Part shown: positions 23,701-33,983 of the stretch, piece after piece | How positions within the stretch are numbered: the stretch's first letter is position 1 | Layout: every line of letters begins with the position of its first letter | DNA from: Euptelea pleiosperma | Lineage: Eukaryota; Streptophyta; Magnoliopsida; Ranunculales; Eupteleaceae | Reading direction: 5' to 3' | Assembly (NCBI GenBank): GCA_035048495.1 | Contig: CM068541.1 | Location: 9,555,929-9,619,928 of the forward strand | DNA: 64,000 bases | Position numbers and translations under genes: made by a program | Notes under the pieces: model-generated | The model's input: only the letters and a program-made list of their open reading frames with translations | Told to the model about the DNA's origin: nothing | The model's database searches: none

Positions 23701-24761
23701 TTTCGAGGTTTAAGCACATTCAAACTTTTCTTTGTGCTGATTTTTAGGAGTTCGAGCACATTCAGACGGTGATGCTGATTTTTGGAGGTTTGATCTCTTT
23801 CACCATCCTAATTTTTGGGTTTTTTTTTCAACATCTGTTAATTTTGTAGGTTTTTATTAAGTCAAATTACTCATATGATTGTTTGATCCCCATCATTTTA
23901 ATTATCCAATTGAGTAGAAAGTCTAATGAGTCCTAATCGATCTTATCGTGTTTGGGTTAGAGTAGCCTGTCGTTAGCAGGTTTCTAACTGTCAAATTTGA
24001 GCATTATTTTGTGGTGCTCAGATCCTTCACTTGAACTCTTTTTCTAATTCTTCTTAGACGTGAAATGAGTTTTCGCTATTTTTTTATTTTGGGTCCTATT
24101 TGGGTATTGTGATTTTGATGTTTATGTGTTTGAAGATTGTGAGATGAGCAATGTAAGATTTTCTTTTGAATTTTTATTTTCTATCCTCTTGGAGTTGAAC
24201 TTGATTATGTCTTCATCAAGGTAGGAAATGGTGGCTTTTGATTGAATGAGTAATATTTGAATTGAGTGGTATACCATTTGGTGTTCAGGTTGCCAAAAAT
24301 CAGCCAAGGTTGGTGTGCGATTCTCCTTGGATTGAGTTATATGAAACGTCTAACCATACCTTCTTTCCATCATTTGAAAAAATGGGTCCCACTTAATCTT
24401 TTGAAGGTCACAATTGTCCATTTTACTTGGATAAACATCAAAGCTTACCAAGCTAAGCAGAATGGTTGAATTGCCCTCGACTTCAGCAGCTAGCACGTCC
24501 TCTTTGATTTGGATTGCTAGAACCACTTTTGGAATTTGGAATTCAATGTTGACAAAGAGTCTTAGTGCCCAAGGCACGGGTACTACTAATATTTTTTCAC
24601 TTAGGATGTGGGTTTGAGCGCCGAAGGCACCCATTTTTTTGCGAAAACTTTATCAGGGAGTGCCGTTGGCACGGGTCATCCCCTAGTATCAAACATTTTC
24701 GGAGAGGTCCCCGGGACCAGCGAGTTTTTTCTCTTTTTTTATTTTTTTGATTGACCTCTCT

Positions 24762-24938
24762 GAGTAAAACTTCTGTCACAATCGGATTGCAAATCACACA
24801 AACAGCTCATGAGTTCTCGGCACGTACACCTAAAAGCACAAGCTCATGGGTACGTTGCAAAAGCACTTGAGTACGTGCCGAGAAATCATTGGCTTGTGAT
24901 TGTGTGATTTACAATTTCGTGTGATAAAAGTTTTAGTC
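24762..24938. mobile_element. Short Mutator-like foldback element
   Basis: 177 bp, ends gagtaaaacttctgtcac and gtgtgataaaagttttagtc. The 9 bp gacctctct is repeated exactly at 24753-24761 and 24939-24947. The arms contain 'ttgcaaatcacac' and 'aagcacttgagtacgtgccg'. The copy at 53624-53782 is closely similar. Confidence 0.9.
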
Positions 24939-24992
24939 GACCTCTCTTGGTGTTTTCTGTGACACTTCGTACAAAACATCACATGTTACGCA

Positions 24993-25398
24993 GAGTAAAA
25001 CTTGTGTCACAAGATGTTGTGACGGAAGCCGGTCACAGCACTCAGTACGAGCCACGTGGCACACGATCAGAGGGAGCTGACCATATGGATGTTTGGCCAG
25101 TCCCTCGGTGTACCTACAAAACAAAAATCAGCCTGATTAGTGATTTAAAACCTTTGGAGTTTTGCACCCAAATAACGCTCAATAATGCTCAAATTCCTAC
25201 CGTTAAAATCAACCTATGAAAATAACTTCAATCGAATCGGTTAGAAATCACTAATCAGGCTGATTTTTTGTGTACCGATCCACCAAGGGACTGGCCAAAC
25301 ATCCATACAGTCATTGTCCTCTAATAGTATGCCACATGGCTCGTATTGAGTGCTGTAACCGGCTTCCTTCACAACATCTTGTGACACTAGTTTTACTC
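24993..25398. mobile_element. Full-length Mutator-like foldback element
   Basis: 406 bp; inverted ends gagtaaaacttgtgtcac and gtgacactagttttactc. Flanks tgttacgca (24984-24992) and tgttacgta (25399-25407) differ at one base. It is almost entirely palindromic and carries 'gagccacgtggcacac' in the left arm and 'tgccacatggctcg' in the right. Confidence 0.9.
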
Positions 25399-26385
25399 TG
25401 TTACGTACATTGGTCGGGCTCATTGGAGGTGGTTTGATTATTCTATTTTAGAGATATAACTTAGACGCACTTGGATGGCAGTGTTACCTGAAGAATTAGT
25501 TGACTGAATATTCACATTTCTAGTTCAAGTGTGGGCACTTTAGTCAACAATCATGCACTAGGTTGCTAGACAAAGACGAGTAAATTAAGAAGAAAAATAA
25601 GTTAAATAAACCACATGAGCATCTAAGAGGTGCAAAAATGACAAGGAATGAAGTTCCGGTCATAAAAATGGCATATTGCAGAAAATTTATGTTCCAAAAT
25701 AAGTTTCTATTTTGGTTAAGTTTCAGTGAAGGAGAGGAATTAATATTTTGGTGAGTCTGTTGCATGTTGCAGAGAAAAAAGAAAACGTTTGGGAGAGTGG
25801 TGGAGAGTAGAGAGAAGAACACAGTATGCGAGAGAGGAGAGAGGTGAGAAGAGAGAAGAAAGAAGAGTCGTTTAGAACTTCAGATCAAGGTTTAAAAAAC
25901 GGCCGTTATAACGGATTCGGACCTACCCCATTACGTTATGGACCATTAAAACGCCCAGAAAATAACGGCTGTTATTTTCCGTTATTTTTCTGTTATAAAG
26001 AAAATAACGACCGTCTCTCTCTCTCTCTCTCTCTAGGCTGCAGCCCTTAGCAGCTCCCGAGGCCAAATGTGGAATAATCGAGAGGGAGAGAGAGCAAGAG
26101 AGAGCTAGAGAGGGGGAGAGAGAGAGGCGTATTTGCGGCGGCCTCCTCTTCTTCTTCTTCTCCTCTTTTTTTTTTCAATATTTTTGGGTTTTTTTTTTTT
26201 TTTCTTTTTTAATAATGGGTGATGAGTGAGAAAGGAGGGATGGGGATTTTTTAGGTTTACTGAAGCGAAAATGCGATGCCAATATCCCGTCCTAAAGTAA
26301 TTAAAGAGAGAAATGAGCAAGGCTCCCGAGAATGCCAACTTGTTGTCTTGTAACACATGGTTTTAATAAAGAAATATAAGTCGAT
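25399..26385. other. Intergenic DNA with purine/CT-rich tracts
   Basis: It holds the left half of a 'caaggttta' hAT element (about 25888-26010), a CT microsatellite (26012-26034), GA-rich and T-rich tracts, and no supported gene. Confidence 0.5.
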
Positions 26386-26739
26386 TGTGGCGGCTTCTGT
26401 CACAACGCACAATACAAGCCACATGGCAAACTCTTAGTGGACGCTGACCGTATGGATGTTTGGCCAGTCCCTCGATGGACCTCTAAACCAAAAAGCAGTC
26501 TGATTAGTGATTTCTAAGCGATTCAATTGAAGTTATTTTCATGGGTTGCTTTTAACGGTAGGAATTTGAGCATTATTGAGTGTTATTTGGATGCAAAGAT
26601 CCAAAGGTTGTTAATCACTAATCTGGCTGAGTTTTTGGTTTATAGGTCCACCAAAGACTGGCCAAACATCCATATGGTCAGCGTCCACTAAGAGCATGCC
26701 ACATGGTTCGTATTTTGCGCTGTGACAGAAGTTTTACTC
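26386..26739. mobile_element. Mutator-like foldback element 3' of the first UGT gene
   Basis: The right end tgtgacagaagttttactc is intact and the left end is mutated. Blocks 'acgctgaccgtatggatgtt', 'ggccagtccctcg' and partners form the palindrome. It ends about 100 bp from the UGT stop codon, so the UGT transcript could run into it. Confidence 0.75.
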
Positions 26740-26845
26740 GACTTTTTGTAGTTACTAACACCGTCAACCAATTTCCACGGGACCGTATTTATTATAGCAG
26801 GACGACTCAGGAGTCAAGACTTATCCTAATCCCTTAATCAATCGA

Positions 26846-28183
26846 TCACTCCAGCAAATCCTGTAGCTTCTGGAAGAACCTGTCAGTGTAGGACGACTCG
26901 AGGCCTTCGCTTGACAATAACTCCTTCCATTTGGCGTGGTTTGCCCTCACTTCTCTCCCGACATCGCTTTCTTCATCCATCAACAGCTTCACCACCTTGC
27001 ACACATTCTCCCTCGTGAACCACCCGTCCTCTTCCCTCCTCTCTACCTCCACAGCAACCTTCAGATCTTCTACCATTATCCTGGAGTGCATAAACTGGTC
27101 TGCAAATTGCGGAAGCAGCACTATCTGGCAATTGTTCATCAAGGACTCCCACAGGGACCCAAACCCACAGTGGCTCACAAAACACCCCACAGATGGGTGC
27201 CCTAATATCAGTGGCTGTTGGACCCAACCTCCGTGAACTACTCCTCTTCCCCTGATCCTCTCCTCGAAACCCTCAGGCAAGGCCTCCTCCACTGTTGCAG
27301 CTCCAACTGGCGGTTTCAAGGCCACGAAGAAGGGCAGCCCCGTAAGCTCAAAACCCAACACCAGCTCTTGAAATTGGTCCTTTTCTAAGACGCATTCGCT
27401 TCCAAATGCGCAGTACACAACCGAGCCCACCTTGAAACCACCTAGCCACTTGGACCACCGCTCTTCCAACGGAGTTGTGGGCTTATCAGGCAGGACTGGA
27501 CCTGATAGTAGCACTGGCTTTCCATACAGGATCTTGACGTAGTCGCAGTAGAGTCCCTCAATCTCCCAGCACGTTCTGAAAGCGAGGGCGTCGCACTCCC
27601 TCAAGCTAGTCGTAAAGATATCTTGGAACGAGGGTCTATTGCCGGATCCATGAGAAACATATAACATGGTGCGGATCTGAAATAGACGGAACTGCAATGG
27701 TGGAAGCGTGATTTGTTGGTCTGCTTCGAGCTTACGCTCCGCCTTTGAGCTGTATGCTGCCGCTGATGCGGTAACAACGCTATAAAAGATGGACTTGATG
27801 CCGAGCTGGCGTGTTAAAGCTGGAAGCCACCAAGCAAAGTCGAAGAAGATAAAACTAGGCTTCAGATTGTGTAGAGCAACTTCCACCTGGTTCTGCATGA
27901 GCTCCATGGCGATCAGTAGAAGATGAGCCATGTTGGCAGGCACGTCGGCCGTTGTCTCGGCGCCAAGTGGGAGACCGTCAACATGAGGGACGACAAGTGG
28001 GACGAAGGAAATAAGATCGGGGAAGTGATTGAAGGGCTCCAACTTAGGCTGTGTTTTGGTGGGCAATAGGAAGGAGACTCTGTGGCCTCTCTCGGCGAAC
28101 TTGTTAGCTAGGTGTAGGAACGGAGTCAGGTGGCCCATGGCGAACCAGGGGAACATGGCTGCGTGAATCGTGGCTTGGGCCAT
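26846..28183 (-). CDS. UDP-glycosyltransferase, UGT79-like (copy 1)
   Basis: Intronless, 445 residues, usual for plant family-1 UGTs, which move a sugar from a UDP-sugar to small molecules in the cytosol. The PSPG donor box spans residues 320-363, from Trp320 (WVQQPLILGHPSVGCFVSHC) through HCGFGS to the final Asp-Gln at 362-363; a terminal Gln is common in glucosyl donors. The catalytic pair is His18 (FPWFAMGHLTPF) and Asp115 (FFDFAWWLP). The N-terminal pattern and PHVDGLPLGAET stretch resemble UGT79 enzymes, which often add a second sugar to flavonoid glycosides; the actual acceptor is unknown. The frame opens further upstream (28285), but the ATG at 28183 starts the conserved fold and is shared with copy 2. 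About 89% identical to copy 2 by eye (about 49 differences). Confidence 0.95.
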   Translation of the reverse strand: MAQATIHAAMFPWFAMGHLTPFLHLANKFAERGHRVSFLLPTKTQPKLEPFNHFPDLISFVPLVVPHVDGLPLGAETTADVPANMAHLLLIAMELMQNQVEVALHNLKPSFIFFDFAWWLPALTRQLGIKSIFYSVVTASAAAYSSKAERKLEADQQITLPPLQFRLFQIRTMLYVSHGSGNRPSFQDIFTTSLRECDALAFRTCWEIEGLYCDYVKILYGKPVLLSGPVLPDKPTTPLEERWSKWLGGFKVGSVVYCAFGSECVLEKDQFQELVLGFELTGLPFFVALKPPVGAATVEEALPEGFEERIRGRGVVHGGWVQQPLILGHPSVGCFVSHCGFGSLWESLMNNCQIVLLPQFADQFMHSRIMVEDLKVAVEVERREEDGWFTRENVCKVVKLLMDEESDVGREVRANHAKWKELLSSEGLESSYTDRFFQKLQDLLE

Positions 28184-28731
28184 TTTATCGTTGGTGCACC
28201 TCGAGTCTAAATGTTTTTTTTTTCTTCTGAAACGCTGAATGTATTTCTGCTTGTGAGTTGTGACATTTTGTAAATGAAACATCACAACTTATGAGTTACG
28301 ACGGACCAAAGTGTGGGCCACGTGGAACATTCTTAGAAACCACTGACCGTATGGAGGTCTGGCCCATCCCTAGGTGACCTACATACAAAAAATCAGCCTG
28401 ATTACTGATTTCTAACCTTTGGATCAGAATACCCCAAATAATTTTCCATAGAAGGGCTCATAATTTCTTCCTGGGCACGCAATGATTTGAATTAGCCTCG
28501 TCTCGTGTTCCGCCCTCGAAAAAATAAAAGCTCGTGATCCTCGTGTTGCCAACTCAAAAAATTAAAAGCTTGCGATGCTCGCGTTTGTTTTTTCCCTTTC
28601 TTTGCTTGTTTGTTTTTTAATCGAAATTGAAAATGCAAAACAATAGCACACTCTTTTGGGGCCCACTGACCTTTCAATGATTTCTCCTACACACCAATAG
28701 CCAGTCTAATTGATGTGTGCTTCATGGGGTG
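28184..28731. repeat. Upstream region of UGT copy 1 with partial foldback repeat
   Basis: About 28290-28450 holds 'gggccacgtggaacattctt', 'actgaccgtatgga' and 'aaaatcagcctgattactg', one arm of a foldback element. The same arm stands upstream of copy 2 (35575-35830), so it was present before the duplication. It places a CACGTG motif about 135 bp upstream of the start codon. Confidence 0.7.
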
Positions 28732-29549
28732 CACTACAGAAAAAAAAAAAAAAAAAAAAGGCTTTTTGTGACTGCCACACGTGGATGTCGGTATAGTGTT
28801 AAAAAACCGTTGCAGTACCCTATAACGACGGTCACCCTGGCCGTTGCTGATCGTCGCTAATTCCTTTCGCGACGGCCACCTAAGAACCGGCAATTGCTAA
28901 AAAGTCTTTTCCTGCCTAAAAAAAAAAGTGGTGGGAGAAACCAAGGTTTTTAGGGGACTGTTATAACGGTATAGCGGACTGGGGGCGTTACCGTTTTTTC
29001 CGTTATAACGAAAAAAAAACGCTCAGGGCAAAAATGAAAAAAAAAACAGGAAAAACACAGAAAAAATGGCGCTGAAATTCAAATTTTGAATTTTACAATT
29101 TGAATTTCAAAATTTCAAAAATGGAAAATAATGGAATATAACAGAAAATAACGGAAAATAACGGGAAAAAATAAAAATAACGGCCGCTTTTTTTTTCACA
29201 AAATTTTCCTAAAAATAACGGTCGTTATTTTCGTTATAACGGAAAAATAGCAGCCATTATTTTCGTTATAACGGCCGCTATTTTCTGGGCGCTTTAACGG
29301 TCCATAACGTAACGGGGTAGGTCCGAATCCGTTATAAATGCTGTTATTTTCGTTATAACAGCCGTTTTTTAAACCTTGGGAGAAACCACGTTCCTCGACG
29401 GGCATTTTACTTACACCGTTGGACAGAGAGTCCTTTGGCGACGGCCAGACTCCGACTGTTGCTAATAGTCATTGGAGATAACATGTTTCACAACGGACTT
29501 AATACCTATACCGACGGCTACTGACCGTCGCAAAAAGTTTGGTGTAGCG
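28732..29549. mobile_element. CACTA-like non-autonomous element, interrupted by hAT
   Basis: Begins CACTACAGAAAAA and ends near tttggtgtagcg, a decayed mirror of CACTA. Subterminal repeats such as gacggtcaccctggccgttg, gcgacggccacc and gaccgtcgcaaaaa are typical of CACTA ends. The 3 bp target duplication is not evident. A second, related copy stands in the same position upstream of UGT copy 2. Confidence 0.65.
28942..29378. mobile_element. hAT-type miniature element ('caaggttta' family)
   Basis: Ends caaggtttttaggggactg and cgttttttaaaccttg. Octamers ggagaaac at 28934-28941 and 29379-29386. Interior of gttataacgg and ccgttatttt blocks. It lies inside the CACTA-like element. Confidence 0.9.
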
Positions 29550-30448
29550 ACATTATTATGGTCATTTGTACATCGAACGCTACCAAATTAATTGTATAAT
29601 GGTATTCTCAATGTGCCCTGTCTGGTGATCTTAGATGTCTGCTATATGGATAAAATGGGATACGAAGAATAATTAAATTTATTAAAATAAGGGGTTGTTT
29701 TGAGAATTAATTTCAGCAAGCATAGAGGAATAAACGAGTCTCATTTAATATTCAAAAGATGATTTTATAATTGAGGGATAATGGTTTTTTAGTTAAGTGC
29801 TGATTCAGGAAGATACAGATCGAAATATAAGAAAAAAAATACAAAAACAAAGCAGATAAGTCAATAGGTTTTTTGTTAAAGGAACATGACTTGAATTTCT
29901 ATCTTGATTGGCAGCCGGCAACATGCAGTATTGAATAGAGTTGCAACTTGCAAGTAGGATGGGGGAGAGGGACGAGAGCAAAAGGAGCCATGGTCCATAG
30001 GGACCATAGGGCCAAAAGTCACGCCGTTAAAATGCAAATCCAACGATTAGAAATCTCCAATTAAACTAATTGTTGATGTGTAGATCAATCAAGAGGTGGA
30101 AAAAATCACAGTTTAAAATAACGCCATTTAAACAGTTTTAATGGCTGTTAAAATGGTAACGCCCCAAGCCCGTTACGTTAAAAACTATTTTGATGCTTAG
30201 AAAATAACAGCCGCTAAAATCGTTTGAACGGACATAAAAATCTGGAAAATTTTATGTAAGATGTTATTTCCAATTTTTTTTTTGTTTTTGAAAATTTGAA
30301 ATTCAAATTTTGAATTTTGAATTTCAATGCCATTTCCCCTTAAATTTATTTAATTTCATTTTTGCGCCTGTCCGTTACAATCTGTTTTAACGGTAACACC
30401 CCAAGTCCATTATACCGTTAAAACGACCTCTTTTAAACCATCCATAAG
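29550..30448. other. Intergenic DNA, AT-rich
   Basis: 29670-29800 is shared with 36500-36610 upstream of the second UGT gene, which marks the far edge of the duplicated segment. 30105-30440 is a decayed 'ccgttaaaac' hAT-type element in the opposite orientation. No gene found. Confidence 0.5.
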
Positions 30449-30848
30449 TAGGAGTGTCAATTTTACCCGTTTAACCGGAATCGAAATTGGAACCGAAAAC
30501 ACTGGTTCTGGTCCACATTTTTGTGAACCGATTAAAAAGTAATCGGAACCGGAACTGAACCCACAATAATGGTTCCGGTTCTGGGTAGTCCAATATGGAA
30601 CCGAAACCAATAAGAACTGGTATCAATAAATAAATAGTGTAAAAATTCTCATATTCTCAAGATTTGGCCCAATATACCTGGAACCGACCGGAACCAGAAA
30701 CCGATATAAATACATAATCAGTTCTGGTTCCAGATCCATCACTTCGAGAACCGGAACCGTTAAGGAACTGAACCAATAAGAACGGAACTGATTATTCCGG
30801 TTCTGGCCACCTAGGAACTGAACCGGAACCGAACCGTTGACACCCCTA
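30449..30848. mobile_element. hAT-type miniature element 'taggggtgtcaa'
   Basis: Ends taggagtgtcaattttaccc and ccgttgacaccccta. The heptamer ccataag lies on both sides, one base short of a standard octamer. The interior matches the copy at 16616-16941. Confidence 0.8.
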
Positions 30849-30929
30849 CCATAAGGTCAGTGGGCCCTGAAGAGTACTCCACATGGCATTATGGGAGCGG
30901 AACTTCAGACTTTGTAGTCCCGAGTTTGG

Positions 30930-31292
30930 GAGTAAAACTTCGATCACAACGCTCTGTCACAGCACACAATACGAGCCATGTGGCATACTCTTAGTAGACG
31001 CTGACCATATGGATGTTTGGCCAGTCCCTCGGTGGACCTGTAAACCAAACATCAGCATGATTAGTGATTTCTAAGCGATTCGATTGAAGTTATTTTCATG
31101 GGTTGATTTAAATGTAGGAAAAATTTAAGCTTTATTGAGTGCTATTAATTGGGTGCAAAGATTGATCCGAAGGTTGTAAATCACTAATCCGCTTGATTTT
31201 TTGTTTGTAGGTCCACCGAGGAATTGGCCAAACATCCATATGGTCAGCATCCACTAACGGTGTGCTCATATTCTGCGACAGAAGTTTTACTC
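30930..31292. mobile_element. Mutator-like foldback element
   Basis: Ends gagtaaaacttcgatcac and cgacagaagttttactc. Flanking nonamers cgagtttgg (30921-30929) and caagtttag (31293-31301) differ at two positions. It has the full palindromic body. Confidence 0.8.
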
Positions 31293-31310
31293 CAAGTTTA
31301 GTGGACAAAT

Positions 31311-32220
31311 GAGTAAAACTTGCCTGACCACCGATGGTCAATAAATCTTCGCTTACATCATGCTGTCAGCAAAGCTGATCACAGCACACAATATGAGCCA
31401 CGTGGCATACTCTTAGTAGACGAGCGCTGGTCGTATGGATGTTTGGCCAATCTCTAGGTGTACCTACAAACCAAAAATAAACCTGATCAGTGATTTATAA
31501 GCGTTGGATTGATGTTATTTTCATGGGTTGATTTTAGCCGGCCGTAGGAATTTGAGCATTATTAAGCGTTATTTGGGAGCAAGGATCCAATGGTTGTAAA
31601 TCACTAATCAGGCTGATTTTTGGTTTGCAGATCCACCGAGGGACTGGACAAACATCCATTCGGTCAGTGCAGTGCTTGGCACATGGATTTCTTAGGGACT
31701 GACAAACGCAGCCTGACCAAACACGTACCTAGGTAAGTTTCTTAAGATTTATTTTTTGACCTCAAAGTACGTACCGAGCACTCCACAGTGTTTCGCCCGT
31801 ACGAAATCCACGTGCCGAGCACTGCACCGATGGTCAGGCAGCTGCCAGACCATCGGTGGTCATGCAAGTTTTAATATCATGAGTAAAACTTCTGTCACAA
31901 TGCAAAATATGAGCCATGTGGCACACTCTTAGTGGACGCTGGCCGTATGGATGTTTGGCCAGTCCCTCGGTGGACTTACAAACACAAAATCAGCCTGATT
32001 AGTGATTTACAACTTTTGGATCTTTGCACCCAAATAACCCTCAATAATGCTCAAATTCCTACTGTTAAAATCAATCCATGAAAATAACTTCATTCGAATC
32101 GCTTTGAAATCACTCATCAAGCTGATTTTTGGTTTAGAGGTCCACCAAGGGATTGACCAAACATCCATACGGTCACTATCCACTAAGAGTGTGCCACATG
32201 GCTCGTATTATGCGTTGTAA
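31311..32220. mobile_element. Two adjacent Mutator-like foldback elements
   Basis: The first starts gagtaaaacttgcctgacc at 31311 and ends near 31875 (gcaagttttaatatc); it is enlarged by a palindromic block at 31675-31830 whose arms are 'tgcttggcacatggattt' and its complement. The second starts gagtaaaacttctgtcac at 31881 and fades at about 32220. Together with 30930-31292 this makes three members of one family in a row. Confidence 0.65.
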
Positions 32221-32228
32221 TTAATTAA

Positions 32229-32830
32229 TTGGGTAAGTTCCTCACCATGGACAACCTTATTAAGAGGAATTGGGTGATGACTAACTACTGCTACATGTGC
32301 AAGGCAGCTCGGGAGTCTATCAACCATATGCTTTTGCATTGCCAGACAACTTGGGAGATCTTGAGCATTTTCTTGGGGTCTACTGATATTAGTTGGGTTC
32401 TCCTTGCATCAGTTTCAGATACTTTGAGCAGTTGGACGTGTCGTTGCTTTTAGCCCTGTAGTCGTAGAGTGTGGAGCCTTCTGCCTTTCACAACTAGGTG
32501 GGGTATCTTGAAGGAGAGGAATAGGAGGGAGGGCTTTTGAGGGGAAGGATGCCTCTATCTTTGACATTTCTCTGTCTATCAAGGCGCTTCTCTTCCACTG
32601 TTCCAAGCTTTTTGAGGAATGTAAAGGTCTTTCTTTCGAGGACTAGTGTTTAGATGGGACTCAGTCAAGGTTAGTGGCAATTATGAGTCTATTTTTCTCT
32701 TTTTTGCTTTAGAGGAGGTCTTCTCGACCTCCATCTTTCTTATTTGCCTTGTATTTTTCTTGTCTGTTCTTTCTTATTTGCCTTCTATCTTTCTTGCCTG
32801 AATACAATCTACTTTATCTAAAAATATTGG
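32229..32830 (+). mobile_element. L1-type LINE tail (zf-RVT region)
   Basis: The frame GKFLTMDNLIKRNWVMTNYC, then CYMCKAARESINHMLLHC, has the spaced CxxC...HxxxxC pattern of the zinc-binding reverse-transcriptase tail of plant LINEs. Later frames read WGILKERNRRAFEGKD, also conserved in these tails. It is 5'-truncated and frameshifted. Confidence 0.8.
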
Positions 32831-32939
32831 CGATTCAAATGTGTCACAATTGGCCCAATCAATCTACTCAATAGCACCTAATTTTGGGCTTTTCTGAAAA
32901 CAACAATCGTTAACGGCCGTCTTATTGGAGTGTTACAAG

Positions 32940-33851
32940 CAATGTTTGAAAAAACTGAACTGGTGATTGAATCGAAATTCTGACAAATTGGTCAGTCAGT
33001 GATCGGACCATGGTTCGATGTGGTCAGATTGGTTTGTATTATTAAATAATTTTATAAAATACGCAATTTAGAGAAATTAAAAGTATATGAGATGATAAAA
33101 AAGAAAAGATGTCACTAATAAAATGTAAAATTGTTTCATACTTGGCATAGAATTATAACAGAAAATCTTGAAGAATTGAAATCCTCTCAAATTTGAAAAC
33201 CATACTCACTTTCCTAAAATATTCTTTTTGATCATAAACAAAATCCCCAAATTTTAGGATTGCATATGTGGGGATACATGTTTCAATCTATGTTCTAAAA
33301 CTTGAAACTCAGACTAGACTCGAAAGTCCATTCGGCCGAGTCACCTCGATGACTCGGGAGTCGACTTGGTGAGTCGTTAAATTGATTATTATTTATATAT
33401 AAAATAATATTTATTAAGAAAAACTTTGAAAATAGGAAAAAATACACAAAAACATTTAGAAAATCATAAAAAAAATTTTGAGTTTTGACTGGACTCGGCC
33501 TTTAAACCGGTGACTCGGCTGAATTGTGAGTCAACTCGGACGATTTTCTGCGTCAACTTGCCAGACTATGCAAATCCGAGTTCGTATGCCGAGTCGGCTT
33601 GAAATATGATCAAGTCGAGTCGACTCAGCCGAGTCCCGAGTCGCCTCGGTGAGTTTTAAAACATAGGTTTCAATAGGTGCATAAGAAACTAGTTATGAAC
33701 CGGTGGTTCAAACGGTTTGACGGTCGAACCACTGGTTTTGAAAAAAACCACCGACTCTTCAAACTTCATGTCCATCCTGAACCGGACCTGTACTTTTTGA
33801 AAATCTGGTCGGACCTCGTGGTTCGGGTCTGGTCCGGTTTTTAAAACACTG
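32940..33851. mobile_element. hAT-type miniature element with nested copy
   Basis: Starts caatgtttgaaaaaactgaa and ends ggtttttaaaacactg, as in the element at 228-1023. Octamers gttacaag (32932-32939) and attacaag (33852-33859) flank it. The interior has ggttcgaac type repeats and AT-rich DNA; another hAT element sits inside (33288-33666). It ends 130 bp downstream of the second UGT stop. Confidence 0.85.
33288..33666. mobile_element. Nested hAT-type miniature element 'ctatgtttta'
   Basis: Ends ctatgttctaaaacttgaa and gtgagttttaaaacatag. Identical octamers gtttcaat at 33280-33287 and 33667-33674. The body is of gactcgg and ccgagtc repeats around an AT-rich centre. Sister copy at 40432-40784. 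Confidence 0.95.
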
Positions 33852-33983
33852 ATTACAAGGTTAACTATCACAAAAATAACCCATACAACATACATTTATT
33901 TGTGGATATGCATCCAAAAGGTCACCCGAGTCTATTTATTATAGCAGGACGACTCAAGACTTTTACCATAATCCCTTATTCAA

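Larger units (their letters stand above)
19341..24686 (+). mobile_element. Candidate Helitron, about 5.3 kb
   Basis: A 5' end TCTATATAACAAAAGAGG follows an A (19340). The 3' end reads agtgccgttggcacgggtc with a small hairpin and CTAG at 24683-24686, followed by T. Both ends resemble the tandem Helitron pieces at 6768-7605, such as 'ctttgtcggagagtgccgtgg'. The interior has CT-rich leader-like sequence (19480-19890), a tandem repeat (20170-20720) and 2 kb without recognisable coding sequence. The distance between ends is large, so they may belong to different copies. Confidence 0.5.

Noticed and set aside
26931..27236. Plus-strand frame of 101 codons, repeated at 34069-34374
   Set aside because: Antisense shadow of the UGT genes, conserved only because the genes are.
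28732..28750. Full autonomous CACTA transposon
   Set aside because: Ends and subterminal repeats are present but there is no transposase and no clear 3 bp duplication; kept only as a non-autonomous CACTA-like element.
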